Shown here: piece after piece, positions 30,980 through 39,901 of the stretch
Numbering within the stretch: position 1 is the stretch's first letter
Layout of the letters: each line of letters begins with the position of its first letter
IMG/VR virus record: IMGVR_UViG_3300027733_001253
Span: 1 to 64,000 of that record
Source: a virus
Length of the DNA: 64,000 nucleotides
Direction: 5' to 3' (one strand)
The notes under the pieces: model-generated
The model's input: the letters and a program-made list of their open reading frames with translations, nothing else
Told to the model about the DNA's origin: nothing
The model's database searches: none
Position numbers and translations under genes: made by a program

Positions 30980-31273
30980 TTATCCTAATACGATTTTCTT
31001 ATCCGGTACTTTAATTCCAGTGGTTGCTTCTAAATATTTCATTCTAATATTGTCATCTGTCTCTGCATAAAGACTAATACTAGTATTATTTAGTGTAAAT
31101 TTACCCTTAGGATTTGCAGTAAACATACTAGGTATCATTTGCATACCTTGTTGCCCTGGTGCAATGCTCACTGGTTCTTCAATAATGATGTTATCTCTAG
31201 TAATGTCAACTACCTTAGTAATCAATTCTTCACCTGAATTCAATTTAATTGTAAATACTTTTCCAATTTCCAT
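30980..31273 (-). CDS. Small phage protein, Sm-like fold possible
   Basis: This 97-residue beta-rich protein opens with a strand pair FTIKLNSGEELITKVVDIT-DNIIIEEPVSI. The pattern (LxxGxxLxGxVxxxxxxxIxLxxP) resembles LSm-like small beta barrels found in phage hypotheticals. The TAA of glutaredoxin overlaps its ATG. No RNA-binding residues can be shown. Confidence 0.55.
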   Translation of the reverse strand: MEIGKVFTIKLNSGEELITKVVDITRDNIIIEEPVSIAPGQQGMQMIPSMFTANPKGKFTLNNTSISLYAETDDNIRMKYLEATTGIKVPDKKIVLG

Positions 31274-31503
31274 TATACGCTTTCTGTTAATTTTTTTCTG
31301 AGTTCTGTGAACCCACCCACAAGTTCTCCGTCTAGGAAAATCTGCGGAACTGATCTGGCAGTTGGTACTGCTTCTAATAAATCTTCTTTGGTGTATCCAT
31401 CACCAATTTTCTTTTCTTCAAACTGTATCCCTTTACTTTTTAGTAAGGCTTTTGCTTGGTCGCAATAAGGGCAGTCGTACTTACTCCATACTATGGCTTT
31501 CAT
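31273..31503 (-). CDS. Glutaredoxin
   Basis: CPYC at residues 11-14 is the dithiol active site. SVPQIFLDGELVGGF carries the cis-Pro TVP-like motif and the GG that binds glutathione. At 76 residues it has the size of phage glutaredoxins such as T4 NrdC. It would re-reduce the C-terminal cysteines of NrdA, whose gene is upstream in the same cluster. Confidence 0.93.
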   Translation of the reverse strand: MKAIVWSKYDCPYCDQAKALLKSKGIQFEEKKIGDGYTKEDLLEAVPTARSVPQIFLDGELVGGFTELRKKLTESV

Positions 31504-31514
31504 CTTATTTCCTT

Positions 31515-32618
31515 TTATAAATTTGGCAATTGGTCGTAATCAAGTGATTCACTCATAATACCGATTACATAATTTGTTGATTCGTTTTCTTGTAGTGCGG
31601 TCTGCTTCTTGCTTGTATCACTATGTTTGTTGAACCAAGGTATAGGCGTACTCTTTGGCGCATTACCTTGATATTTAATACCGATCTCTTTCAATGCACC
31701 TACTGCTGTATAATCAACAAAGTCTTTCAATACATTAGCATTCAATCCAATTACAGGTCCTTTGTTGAACAAATAGTCTGCCCATTGTTTTTCTTCACGG
31801 ATTACATCTAAGTACAATTGATATACTTCACCTTCACACTCTTGTTTTGCTTTAGCAAATCTTTCATCTTCTTTGACTACTTGATTGATGATGTATGCAG
31901 TCCATGCTTTGTGTAGTAATTCATCTTGTAAAATCAATCCAATAATATTACCATTACCAATAAAGATTTTGTTCTCTACCATTGCTAAACTAGTAGCAAA
32001 TGATACCATAAATCTAAATGCTTCTAATGCATAGCTTGCGTTCAATGCTAACCATATTGCTTTAATATGAGTTTCTTCACTTACTGTCTTTGGACTGATT
32101 TCTTTGAAACAGTTTAACTCGTGTAGTTTGTCATAGTACTTGCCAATACTTGCAGCCATATCCACAATCTCTTGTGTATCGTGTATAGTATTGAATATAT
32201 CTTTTGGCACATTATAGATATTGCGAATGATATGGCTATAACTCTTGCTGTGAATATTTGTCTCAAAGAAGCCCCAGTTGTACATCAATGCTTCTAGTTC
32301 AGGGATGCTACATACAGGGGTAAACACTTGTGTTGGTCCACGTCCTTGCAAACTATCCAATGCTGTCTGTCGTAGTAAGTTACTAGTGAAGATATGTTTA
32401 ACTGCATCACTGGCTTCTTTGAAGTCATTGGCATCTTTAGTTAAACTGATTTCTTCTGGTTGCCAAAAGAATCCCCTAGCAGTACTATCAAAGTCTGCGA
32501 TCTTCTTATATTTAACTTCTTCAAAACGTTGGATAGTAACTGGACCCAACGGATCTAGAAACATCTTACGATTTAAGTAATCTGTCTTTGTGTGTAAATC
32601 GTATTGTGCTTGACTCAT
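31515..32618 (-). CDS. nrdB: Class Ia ribonucleotide reductase, beta subunit
   Basis: Metal ligands and radical Tyr are recognisable: ALDSLQG (Asp), FETNIHSKSY (Glu, His and radical Tyr), ALEAFRF (Glu) and QDELLH (Glu, His). At 367 residues it matches NrdB. The di-iron site with oxygen creates the tyrosyl radical that NrdA needs to make deoxyribonucleotides for phage replication. Its ATG overlaps the lipoprotein stop, so the lipoprotein gene sits inside the reductase operon. Confidence 0.95.
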   Translation of the reverse strand: MSQAQYDLHTKTDYLNRKMFLDPLGPVTIQRFEEVKYKKIADFDSTARGFFWQPEEISLTKDANDFKEASDAVKHIFTSNLLRQTALDSLQGRGPTQVFTPVCSIPELEALMYNWGFFETNIHSKSYSHIIRNIYNVPKDIFNTIHDTQEIVDMAASIGKYYDKLHELNCFKEISPKTVSEETHIKAIWLALNASYALEAFRFMVSFATSLAMVENKIFIGNGNIIGLILQDELLHKAWTAYIINQVVKEDERFAKAKQECEGEVYQLYLDVIREEKQWADYLFNKGPVIGLNANVLKDFVDYTAVGALKEIGIKYQGNAPKSTPIPWFNKHSDTSKKQTALQENESTNYVIGIMSESLDYDQLPNL

Positions 32619-33529
32619 TTTATTACGCTATCAGCAGTTACTTGTATGTTGCTGATACTCCAGTATCCACTTGTATTATTGCACAATGCGCCCCATGAAC
32701 AACTGTTGTTCCACCACGGAGCACTACCGGGGCCAGTCGGGCTAAAGCCTTGCCAGAATGATAGATTCAACCAGTAACCATTCTTCATGCTAGTTATCAA
32801 TGAAGTCATATCTACACTACCACTACCTTCTGCACCTGTACCAATACTACTATCATATACTATCACAAAATTACCATTCTGTGAATATGTTACTTTCATT
32901 GTAGGAGTTGTTCCGTATGTGAAATCAGTCACCATATCAAATGGTTTGCTCATGTCAATGACATTGACCATACTGTGTAATCCGTTAGTAGCAGTAGGTG
33001 AACTAGTCATTGATGAATAGTTGAAACAACTGTTATTCGCTGTAGATGCGAATGAATACTCATATCGTTGTGGAGCACTAGAACCACCTGTACCTAGATG
33101 TAATGTAGATTGTGTGATTTTGTTACCATTTGTTTCTATGATATCAATCTCTTGGCAGTTCCATTGGTTCTGGCTACCACCTGCATCACAGTAGTTAGTG
33201 CCTTTTGGTTGAACACTAGGTTGTACTGGGTTTGATACCATGTAGAAACTAGCGTTAACATAGTTCTGTGATAGTTTTGACAGATCAATCGTTGCTTTGA
33301 CTTGTGTGATATTCACATATCCTTGTTGTGATACAAGTCTACCTGCTTGACAATTTGTTCCTGAACCGAATGTAACAGAGTTACCTGATATTACTGGATC
33401 AGTTCCACATCCATTGTAGTCTACTACAAAAGAAGGGGTGAATGTTGTTACGGTTGCTGTAGGAGCAGTTGTTGTTTTACTACAAGCTGCTAATACTAAT
33501 ACAGTTAATATAACTAATAATTTTTTCAT
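32615..33529 (-). CDS. Lipoprotein with GH16/GH7-clan catalytic motif
   Basis: The N-terminus MKKLLVILTVLVLAAC is a lipoprotein signal with lipobox LAAC; AAGGAA precedes the ATG. The mature protein is beta-rich. CQEIDIIE near residue 130 matches the E-x-D-x-x-E motif of clan GH-B glycoside hydrolases (GH16 laminarinases, GH7 cellulases), whose two Glu are nucleophile and acid/base. Several Cys (YCDAGG, NNSCSW, ALCNN) suggest disulfides in an exported protein. It is 304 residues long. It could trim surface polysaccharide of the host or block further phages. The placement between nrdA and nrdB is unusual. Confidence 0.65.
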   Translation of the reverse strand: MKKLLVILTVLVLAACSKTTTAPTATVTTFTPSFVVDYNGCGTDPVISGNSVTFGSGTNCQAGRLVSQQGYVNITQVKATIDLSKLSQNYVNASFYMVSNPVQPSVQPKGTNYCDAGGSQNQWNCQEIDIIETNGNKITQSTLHLGTGGSSAPQRYEYSFASTANNSCFNYSSMTSSPTATNGLHSMVNVIDMSKPFDMVTDFTYGTTPTMKVTYSQNGNFVIVYDSSIGTGAEGSGSVDMTSLITSMKNGYWLNLSFWQGFSPTGPGSAPWWNNSCSWGALCNNTSGYWSISNIQVTADSVIK

Positions 33530-33538
33530 GTTTTTCCT

Positions 33539-35854
33539 TTATAATTTACATGCAATACAATCTTCTTCATTATCAAAGTCGATTGGTTCCAACATTGTTG
33601 GGGCTATCTCATCGGGTGCTTTACTACCCTGTTTGTTAATCAAGCTATAATAGAAAGTCTTAAGTCCCCACATATGTGCTTGCATCAGATTCTTTGCAAT
33701 CAATGTAGTTGGAACTTTACGACCCTCAAAATGAGCAGGATTATAAAATGTGTTAGTACTTATGCTCTGGTCGATGTATGCTGCTAGTACTGCTGCGGTC
33801 TTTAAGTAACCATCACAGTCTTTCTGCTCCCACATCAACTGATACTTGTTCTTTAATTTGTGATATTCTGGAACTACTTGAGTGAAGCTACCTGCTTTAC
33901 TTTCTTTTACAGATATCAAACTCATTGGCATTTCAATACCATTTGTACTGTTAATAACTACACTACTTGATTCTACAGGAGCGATAGCCATTTGCGTAGC
34001 ATTACGTACACCGTGTTCTTTCATATTTGTGCGTAGTGTTTCCCAATCTAATTCTGGGTTAAAGTCAGTTAGTTGATTAACACCTTTGGCTCTTAGTTCC
34101 CACGGAAATGTTCCTTGACCATATCTTGTCTTGTCGCTACCTTCACACTTACCTCTTTCTTTAGCAAGTTCTACACTTGCTTCTGTTAGATAGAATGCTA
34201 GATGTTCTGCCCAAATTTTGACTTCAGCCAATGCATCTTTCTCGCCGTACTTAAGACTGCGTTTAGCATGCCAGTATGCTAAATTAGTTACACCAATGCC
34301 TAATGGGCGTATCTCATCGTTACTAAGTTTAGATTGAATACTTAAGAAGTCCTGGTAATCCAATATATTGTTAAGACTCCTATGTAGAATACGGCAAGCC
34401 CGACGCATGTCTTCCGGATTTCTGAAGGCTCCCCAGTTGATTGAGCCCAAAGTGCAAAGGGCAATGCGACCATCAGGATCATCAAGACGCTTAAAGGATC
34501 TAGTGGGTAAAAGTATTTCACAGCATAAGTTACTCTGGTAAATTGTATGATACTCGGGATCAAATGGACCCTGCTTCATCACATTGTCAATGAACACTAG
34601 ATATATACGTCCAGTGTCTGTTCGTTCCTTGAGAATACCACTCTTGAAAACTTCCTCCGCAGCCATCGTTTTCTTACGCAGGGTTTTCTGCTTTTCATAT
34701 TTGCAGTAAAGTTCTTCAAACAGATTAGTATCTTTATAAAATGCTTCATACAAGTCAGGTACTTCGTTAGGGTCAAAGAATGTTATGTTCTCTTTGTTCT
34801 TGAATCTCTTCCAGAAAAATGCGGATAGAACCACACCATAGTCCATGTGTCGCACACGGGTTTCTTCTGTGCCTTGATTGTTCTTGAGAACAATAAGATC
34901 ATCAAACTGATGATGCCAAATAGGATAAAAAACAGTAGCACTAGCATTACGGATACCTCCTTGACTACATGAACGTAGATCACCGAACCACTTCTTTAGA
35001 AAAGGTATCATGCCGGTGTGCATGATCTCTCCACCACGGATGGGACTGCCTAACGGACGCAATCTTCCAATTTCTAGACCAATGCCAGCACGTTTGCTAG
35101 CATACTTGGCCATCATCTCTCCCGAAGCAAAGATACTGTCCAGATCATCGTCACTGCGAATAAGCACACAACTACTGAATTGCTTAGTTGGAGTTCCCAG
35201 GCCAGCAAGCACAGGGGTAGCCAATGTAAAAAGACCATCACTAGCAGCATTGTAGTATTCTTTGATGTATCTGAGTCTTGCTGTGTTTGGTTCTTCACTA
35301 TGGAAGACGGTAGCTGCTGCAACCATGTAGCGAATTTGCGGAGTTTCATATATTTCCTTAGTGCTGCGATTTTTTACTAGATACTTTTCGATAAGTTGCT
35401 CAATAGCGGCATAACTATAAGTCTCATCTTTAGAATGATCTATAATATCATTCATTTTGTTCCAATCTTCCTCAGTATACCATTCTAGTAATTCACTTGT
35501 ATACAATCCTGTAGCTACATTCTTTTTCACAATATCGTAGAGGTGCGGAACCTCATATTGACCATATACATCCTTACGCAGCATACTCATACGCTGCTTT
35601 CCTGCTACATACTGATAATTCGTATGTCCAACTTCAGGGTTACTTTCTACGTCAATCAAATCAACGATTGCTCGTAATGTTATACTATCTATCTGACTTG
35701 TAGTGATTCCATCGTAAAAGTGTAGTTGACTTTTGATCTCAACCATACTCGGGCTTACATCAGCGATTCCTGTACATACTTTTGCTACTTGTGCTTGCCA
35801 TTTCTCTAACATTAATGGCTCTTTTTTGCCATTGCGTTTTAAAACATTAATCAT
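33539..35854 (-). CDS. nrdA: Class Ia ribonucleotide reductase, alpha subunit
   Basis: An N-terminal ATP-cone-like region (about 1-90) precedes the barrel. Key residues: SSCVL (first active-site Cys), SNLCCEI (N-x-C-x-E thiyl radical loop), CTLGSINW (partner Cys), FYYSL (radical-relay Tyr pair) and the C-terminal C-x2-C that is reduced by glutaredoxin. It is 771 residues long, as expected. It makes dNDPs from NDPs with NrdB. Upstream on the minus strand an AATAAATA octamer may be a late promoter. Confidence 0.96.
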   Translation of the reverse strand: MINVLKRNGKKEPLMLEKWQAQVAKVCTGIADVSPSMVEIKSQLHFYDGITTSQIDSITLRAIVDLIDVESNPEVGHTNYQYVAGKQRMSMLRKDVYGQYEVPHLYDIVKKNVATGLYTSELLEWYTEEDWNKMNDIIDHSKDETYSYAAIEQLIEKYLVKNRSTKEIYETPQIRYMVAAATVFHSEEPNTARLRYIKEYYNAASDGLFTLATPVLAGLGTPTKQFSSCVLIRSDDDLDSIFASGEMMAKYASKRAGIGLEIGRLRPLGSPIRGGEIMHTGMIPFLKKWFGDLRSCSQGGIRNASATVFYPIWHHQFDDLIVLKNNQGTEETRVRHMDYGVVLSAFFWKRFKNKENITFFDPNEVPDLYEAFYKDTNLFEELYCKYEKQKTLRKKTMAAEEVFKSGILKERTDTGRIYLVFIDNVMKQGPFDPEYHTIYQSNLCCEILLPTRSFKRLDDPDGRIALCTLGSINWGAFRNPEDMRRACRILHRSLNNILDYQDFLSIQSKLSNDEIRPLGIGVTNLAYWHAKRSLKYGEKDALAEVKIWAEHLAFYLTEASVELAKERGKCEGSDKTRYGQGTFPWELRAKGVNQLTDFNPELDWETLRTNMKEHGVRNATQMAIAPVESSSVVINSTNGIEMPMSLISVKESKAGSFTQVVPEYHKLKNKYQLMWEQKDCDGYLKTAAVLAAYIDQSISTNTFYNPAHFEGRKVPTTLIAKNLMQAHMWGLKTFYYSLINKQGSKAPDEIAPTMLEPIDFDNEEDCIACKL

Positions 35855-35861
35855 TCATCAC

Positions 35862-36296
35862 CTATATTTTTTTATTTATTATATCCATATTCACTGGATT
35901 GCCCAACTTAAAATCTTGTAGACTATTACTTATTACCGTGTTAGGGTAGTAATTCAGTATATATTTTGCGTTATCGACCATGACTAAGGCACATTCTTCA
36001 CTATTATCGTCTATTGCTAGGCAAAAGTCAATGTCTTTGATGCCCACTAATTGCAGTGTGTATACCATTCCTAATCCTCTACTGAGTTGACAGTAGTTAT
36101 TTTCTACTAGTAATTCCCATGGTCCGGGCCAGTTATCTACATCATCTGGGTGTAGATGATGGTTTAATAGAGGTGCATATTGCCACCATTTGTCTATTGC
36201 TAGACAAACGGTTTCTATATCACTGTTTTCTAGGGATTTTCTTAAGTCGTACCAACTCTTAAGTCTTGTTTCATAGTTTAATTGAAATACATTCAC
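35862..36296 (-). CDS. Conserved phage hypothetical protein
   Basis: This 144-residue soluble protein has LAIDKWWQYAPLLNHHLHPDDVDNWPGPWELL near residues 32-63 and a later LAIDDNSEECALVMVDNAKYILN. The NWPGPWEL segment recurs, to my knowledge, in T4-like aquatic phages as an unnamed protein. Its stop lies just ahead of nrdA. No function can be given. Confidence 0.65.
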   Translation of the reverse strand: MNVFQLNYETRLKSWYDLRKSLENSDIETVCLAIDKWWQYAPLLNHHLHPDDVDNWPGPWELLVENNYCQLSRGLGMVYTLQLVGIKDIDFCLAIDDNSEECALVMVDNAKYILNYYPNTVISNSLQDFKLGNPVNMDIINKKI

Positions 36297-36314
36297 ATTC
36301 TACTTATCATTTTG

Positions 36315-36665
36315 TTAGACTGTGATTTCTTTCCATGAAACAGTTTCTTCATCCCAACTGTACTGTTTATCATCAGTTGGCATTGGGGTAGGTGGTTCCC
36401 ATTGGCATGTATCATCATTCAATGTCCAGCTTGGGTAAGGTTGAGGTGCATAGAATGCATCTCGTTCACTATCATATGTGTATCCAAGTCCTGCGTAATT
36501 TTTACGCATTGGGGTCCCACCTAGACGATGCTCTCCACCGTATGTGTTATAGCTTGTTTGTACCCAAGATGCTGGGTCTCCCCACAAACCAGTATTTAAT
36601 ACATCTTGTTCTATAACAATCACTGAAGTGACTATTCCGTTTTCTACTTTTGCAAAATGACTCAT
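36315..36665 (-). CDS. Small tail-associated phage protein
   Basis: The 116-residue protein starts HFAKVENGIVTSVIVIEQDVL and has RKNYAGLGYTYD and PYPSWTLN segments. This architecture (FA-V-NGxV-VI, then AGIGYxYD and PYPSW) is common among small proteins near tail-fibre genes of T4-like aquatic phages. AAGGAG precedes the ATG, with an AATAAATA octamer 20 bp upstream. Its role is probably in tail fibre assembly or attachment, by position only. Confidence 0.65.
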   Translation of the reverse strand: MSHFAKVENGIVTSVIVIEQDVLNTGLWGDPASWVQTSYNTYGGEHRLGGTPMRKNYAGLGYTYDSERDAFYAPQPYPSWTLNDDTCQWEPPTPMPTDDKQYSWDEETVSWKEITV

Positions 36666-36710
36666 TTATGTCTCCTTTATAATATATATTTATTAATTAA
36701 ACTATGTTAA

Positions 36711-37634
36711 TTAAAAAGTTATCGATCCTGAACTAGTCCAAGTATATATTCTATATCCACCGGTAGTTGTAATAGTTGGGCTACCTGTAGTGCTTGTTGC
36801 TGCTAGATAACTATCTGGATAACGAATAACAACGATTCCAGAACCACCTGTATTAGTAAACCCAGCAGGCCCGGCGGAAAATGGGTAATTCCCACCACCG
36901 CCACCACCTGTATTTTGTCCTGCACCATATATGGTAGCAGAATTAAGTCCGCTCCCCATAGCCCCAGACGATCCTGGCCCAGCGCCGCCTTGTCCGCCAC
37001 CGTTACCGCCTGCACCAGCTGGCGACCAACCGCCACCGCCACCGCCTGCCCAATAATAACTAGTACCAGTGATAGCATTTAAGACACCGATACCGCCGGC
37101 ACCACCTGTACTACCTGAGCCGGCACCACCAACCGCACCTGCTCCGCCGCCGCCGCCTGCACCACCCCCAGCAGTAGCTGAAACTGTTCCTCCGTTATTA
37201 CCTTGCCCAACAACACCTGTACCCGGATTTCCATTTGCATGACTATCACCGCCATATGTAACGCCAGCGCCGCCACCTGAGCCACCATTAGCCCCGTCCA
37301 TCTCCCCATAGTTATAGTAGTAAGCGCCGCCGCCTCCCCCACCAACGGAAACAACGGATACTGCTGTTCCAGTTATAGAAGAATTAGCACCGTTGCCACC
37401 GATACGGTAACTTCCCACTGGTACCGCGCCGCCAGCACCTACAGTTACTGTAATTGCTGAACCTGTAGGAACTGCAAAGCCACTTGCGGCTAAGTAGCCG
37501 CCACCGCCGCCACCACCAATGGTACCGCCACCACCTCCACCGGCAACTACTAGATATTCTACTGTTGATGGTGTAGGGATAGGGGGTATAATCGTTACAC
37601 CTAATCCAATAGTCACTCCTGAAGTTATTAACAT
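36711..37634 (-). CDS. Glycine-rich tail protein, paralogue 1
   Basis: The 307-residue protein has an N-terminal strand VEYLVVAGGGGGG, long runs of Gly broken by Ala, Ser and Asn, a middle YTVTVGAGG-like unit, and the C-terminal tail VIRYPDSY...GGYRIYTWTSSGSITF. The glycine-rich domain resembles phage receptor-binding proteins that fold as polyglycine-II bundles (as in gp38-type adhesins). It is the first of three tandem paralogues (36711, 37645, 38639), probably fibre-tip adhesins with variable glycine loops. Confidence 0.7.
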   Translation of the reverse strand: MLITSGVTIGLGVTIIPPIPTPSTVEYLVVAGGGGGGTIGGGGGGGYLAASGFAVPTGSAITVTVGAGGAVPVGSYRIGGNGANSSITGTAVSVVSVGGGGGGAYYYNYGEMDGANGGSGGGAGVTYGGDSHANGNPGTGVVGQGNNGGTVSATAGGGAGGGGGAGAVGGAGSGSTGGAGGIGVLNAITGTSYYWAGGGGGGWSPAGAGGNGGGQGGAGPGSSGAMGSGLNSATIYGAGQNTGGGGGGNYPFSAGPAGFTNTGGSGIVVIRYPDSYLAATSTTGSPTITTTGGYRIYTWTSSGSITF

Positions 37635-37644
37635 TTATATATCC

Positions 37645-38631
37645 TTAAAAAGTTATTGTTCCGCTACCGGTAAAAATGAATAATTTATACCCATCTATCA
37701 CCGTATTCGATACAGTGCCGGTAACAATGATGTTTGATGAGTTGTTGTAAACTGAATCTGTGACTCGTATGATTACAATACCCGAACCACCAGTTCCCCC
37801 GGTCATGTTATTTGCACCAAATCCTAATCCACCTCCACCTCCACCTGTGTTAGGTAGACTTGATACTACATTAGCATTATATCTTGCGTTACCACCTCCA
37901 CCAAGACCACCAAGTCCTTGATTAATTGTGGATCCTGTAGATCCGCCTCCACCGCCTGCAAAATACACAGAACCCCCGCTTACTTGCCCTACACTTAAAC
38001 TAGTAGCTAATGTAGTACTAATAAATGTAGTGATTGCCCCAATACCACCATTTCCTCCCCTTGCTGCGGTTCCGTTTGCCCCGGCAGCCCCAGCGCCTCC
38101 GCCTCCACCGGCAGCCCCTTGTACATCACTTGTGTAATTTCTTCCACCAGCATAACCTTGAGGTGGAGTTGCTGCCGGTACATTACCAGCTCCTCCAAAT
38201 TGATCTTGACCACCACCACCTGAACCTGCCCCGCCCCCAGACCCGCCGACGTCGCCATCAGTACGGCCATTTGTTGGAGTATAATATCCGCCACTTCCAC
38301 CTCCACGTGCATTAACTAAAGTTGTTATAGATGATGTGTTCCCGTTGGTAGCTGCTGCTACTGTAGCGCCAATACCGCTGCCATTAGTTACTAATCCACC
38401 GGCGCCCCCTGCGCCTACGGTAATAGTATAAAGTGTAGCAGGGGTGATTGAAATATTTGTTCTTTCAATGAATCCTCCACCACCGCCACCACCGCCTCCC
38501 GAGTCAGTATCCCAAGCAGTACCCACACCACCGCCACCGCCGCCACCTACTGCTAAGTAGTCGATAGATGAAATGGTCGGGAATGAAAAATCAACACCCC
38601 CAGCTGCAACAGATAAATTACCTATGATCAT
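37645..38631 (-). CDS. Glycine-rich tail protein, paralogue 2
   Basis: It is 328 residues long with the same plan: SSIDYLAVGGGGGGG at the start, YTITVGAGGAGG in the middle, a GGTGGSGIVIIRV junction and the end GYKLFIFTGSGTITF. It is more divergent than paralogues 1 and 3, especially at the C-terminus. Thirteen bases separate it from paralogue 1 and seven from paralogue 3. Confidence 0.7.
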   Translation of the reverse strand: MIIGNLSVAAGGVDFSFPTISSIDYLAVGGGGGGGVGTAWDTDSGGGGGGGGGFIERTNISITPATLYTITVGAGGAGGLVTNGSGIGATVAAATNGNTSSITTLVNARGGGSGGYYTPTNGRTDGDVGGSGGGAGSGGGGQDQFGGAGNVPAATPPQGYAGGRNYTSDVQGAAGGGGGAGAAGANGTAARGGNGGIGAITTFISTTLATSLSVGQVSGGSVYFAGGGGGSTGSTINQGLGGLGGGGNARYNANVVSSLPNTGGGGGGLGFGANNMTGGTGGSGIVIIRVTDSVYNNSSNIIVTGTVSNTVIDGYKLFIFTGSGTITF

Positions 38632-38638
38632 ATTTGCT

Positions 38639-39547
38639 TTAGAAAGTTATTGAACCTGAACTAGTCCAGATGTATATTCTGTATCCGCCGGTAACAGTGA
38701 TAGTTGGGCTACCTGTAGTACTTGATGCTGCTGCAAAACTATCTGGATAACGGACAATAACAACACCAGAGCCGCCTGCTTGACCTGATGTTGGTCCATT
38801 ACCACCACCACCTCCACCGCCACCGGTGTTAGCACTGCCTGCGGTTCCATTGGTATCTTGATTTGCACCATTACCTCCGCCGCCTGTTGCAGGATTTGTT
38901 CCGCCACCATAACCACCGCGTGTCGTGCCAGTATAGTGTCCACCGCCACCGCCTCCACCGGCATATGAAACATTTGCACCAGAGATAGTACTATACACGG
39001 CTGTACCGCCGTCACCTGCCGGACCGGATCCAGACGTAGATGAATTTCCACCAATGCTTGTTCCACCACCACCGCCGCCACCTTGTTGATGTGCTCCACT
39101 GACCTGTGTACCGTAGCCGCCGGCATATCCTTGAATAGGTGGACCTGATACCCCGGTACCGCCTGCGCTTCCTAACACACCACTGTTTGGGCCAGAACCG
39201 CCACCGCCCCCAGAACCACCGTTGCCACCTACGTTTGTGCCTATACCACCAACTGCCCCTCGTCCCCCCGCTGTGGCAGTGACAGAACTAAACACACTGG
39301 CGTTTCCGTAGTTACCATATGCGCCATAACTAACACCTGCGCCACCACCACCAACTGTAACCGTATATGGAGTGCCTAATGATATAGAAAAACTACTACT
39401 AGATAATACGCCTCCTGCACCTCCACCGCCGCCACCTGGTCCACCACCACCAGAGCCGCCGCCGGCGACTACTAGATATTCAACAGAACTCAAGTCCGGT
39501 TTAGATATAGTAAATCCGCCGGTAAGGGTCATTCCAAATAAAATCAT
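38639..39547 (-). CDS. Glycine-rich tail protein, paralogue 3
   Basis: It is 302 residues long, with SSVEYLVVAGGGSGGGG at the start and a C-terminus (YPDSFAAASSTTGSPTI and GGYRIYIWTSSGSITF) nearly identical to that of paralogue 1, while the glycine-rich middle differs. Conserved ends with a variable middle fit swapping of receptor-binding loops by recombination. Its stop and the next upstream gene are 2 nt apart. Confidence 0.7.
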   Translation of the reverse strand: MILFGMTLTGGFTISKPDLSSVEYLVVAGGGSGGGGPGGGGGGAGGVLSSSSFSISLGTPYTVTVGGGGAGVSYGAYGNYGNASVFSSVTATAGGRGAVGGIGTNVGGNGGSGGGGGSGPNSGVLGSAGGTGVSGPPIQGYAGGYGTQVSGAHQQGGGGGGGTSIGGNSSTSGSGPAGDGGTAVYSTISGANVSYAGGGGGGGHYTGTTRGGYGGGTNPATGGGGNGANQDTNGTAGSANTGGGGGGGGNGPTSGQAGGSGVVIVRYPDSFAAASSTTGSPTITVTGGYRIYIWTSSGSITF

Positions 39548-39549
39548 TT

Positions 39550-39873
39550 TTAATTAGTCCAAGGTAAAGGTAACATTACGATAGGGGGATTTATCTGTAA
39601 TTCTATTTGATTATCAATCTGTGCTTGAACACTAGCTTGATCTACTCCAGAACTATATACCCAAGTTAATACTTCTTCTTCTGTTAAATCACTATATGGG
39701 GTAAAATCTGGTCCACCGCCAAATGTGATTCTAGTTAATCCTGGTATAGTTGCTGAATAAGCACCGTCAATTCCAGTGCAACTCCAGGCTACTTGTACGA
39801 CTACATCTGTATAACCATCTAATTGCACTTGAGAAGCCATATTTTCTATTGTCCATGTATATGATATTGACAT
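39550..39873 (-). CDS. Small phage tail-region protein
   Basis: The 107-residue protein begins SISYTWTIENMASQVQLDGYTDVVVQVAW and ends with PPIVMLPLPW. It has a strand-rich first half and a LTEEEVLTWVYSSG helix. I associate this architecture with small conserved proteins beside tail-fibre genes in T4-like aquatic phages. AAGGAAAC precedes the ATG and a CATAAATA octamer lies 21 bp upstream. Confidence 0.65.
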   Translation of the reverse strand: MSISYTWTIENMASQVQLDGYTDVVVQVAWSCTGIDGAYSATIPGLTRITFGGGPDFTPYSDLTEEEVLTWVYSSGVDQASVQAQIDNQIELQINPPIVMLPLPWTN

Positions 39874-39893
39874 ATTGTTTCCTTTTATAAAAA

Positions 39894-39901
39894 TATTTAT
39901 G
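39894..39901 (-). promoter_or_regulatory. T4 late-promoter-like octamer (CATAAATA)
   Basis: Minus-strand CATAAATA, one base from the T4 late consensus, 21 bp before the ATG at 39873; it touches the end of the giant fibre gene. Confidence 0.45.

Noticed and set aside
36803-39126. Alternative-frame ORFs in the glycine-rich genes
   Set aside because: They arise from GGN codons read in other frames and give valine/alanine/glutamine-rich low-complexity products without start signals.
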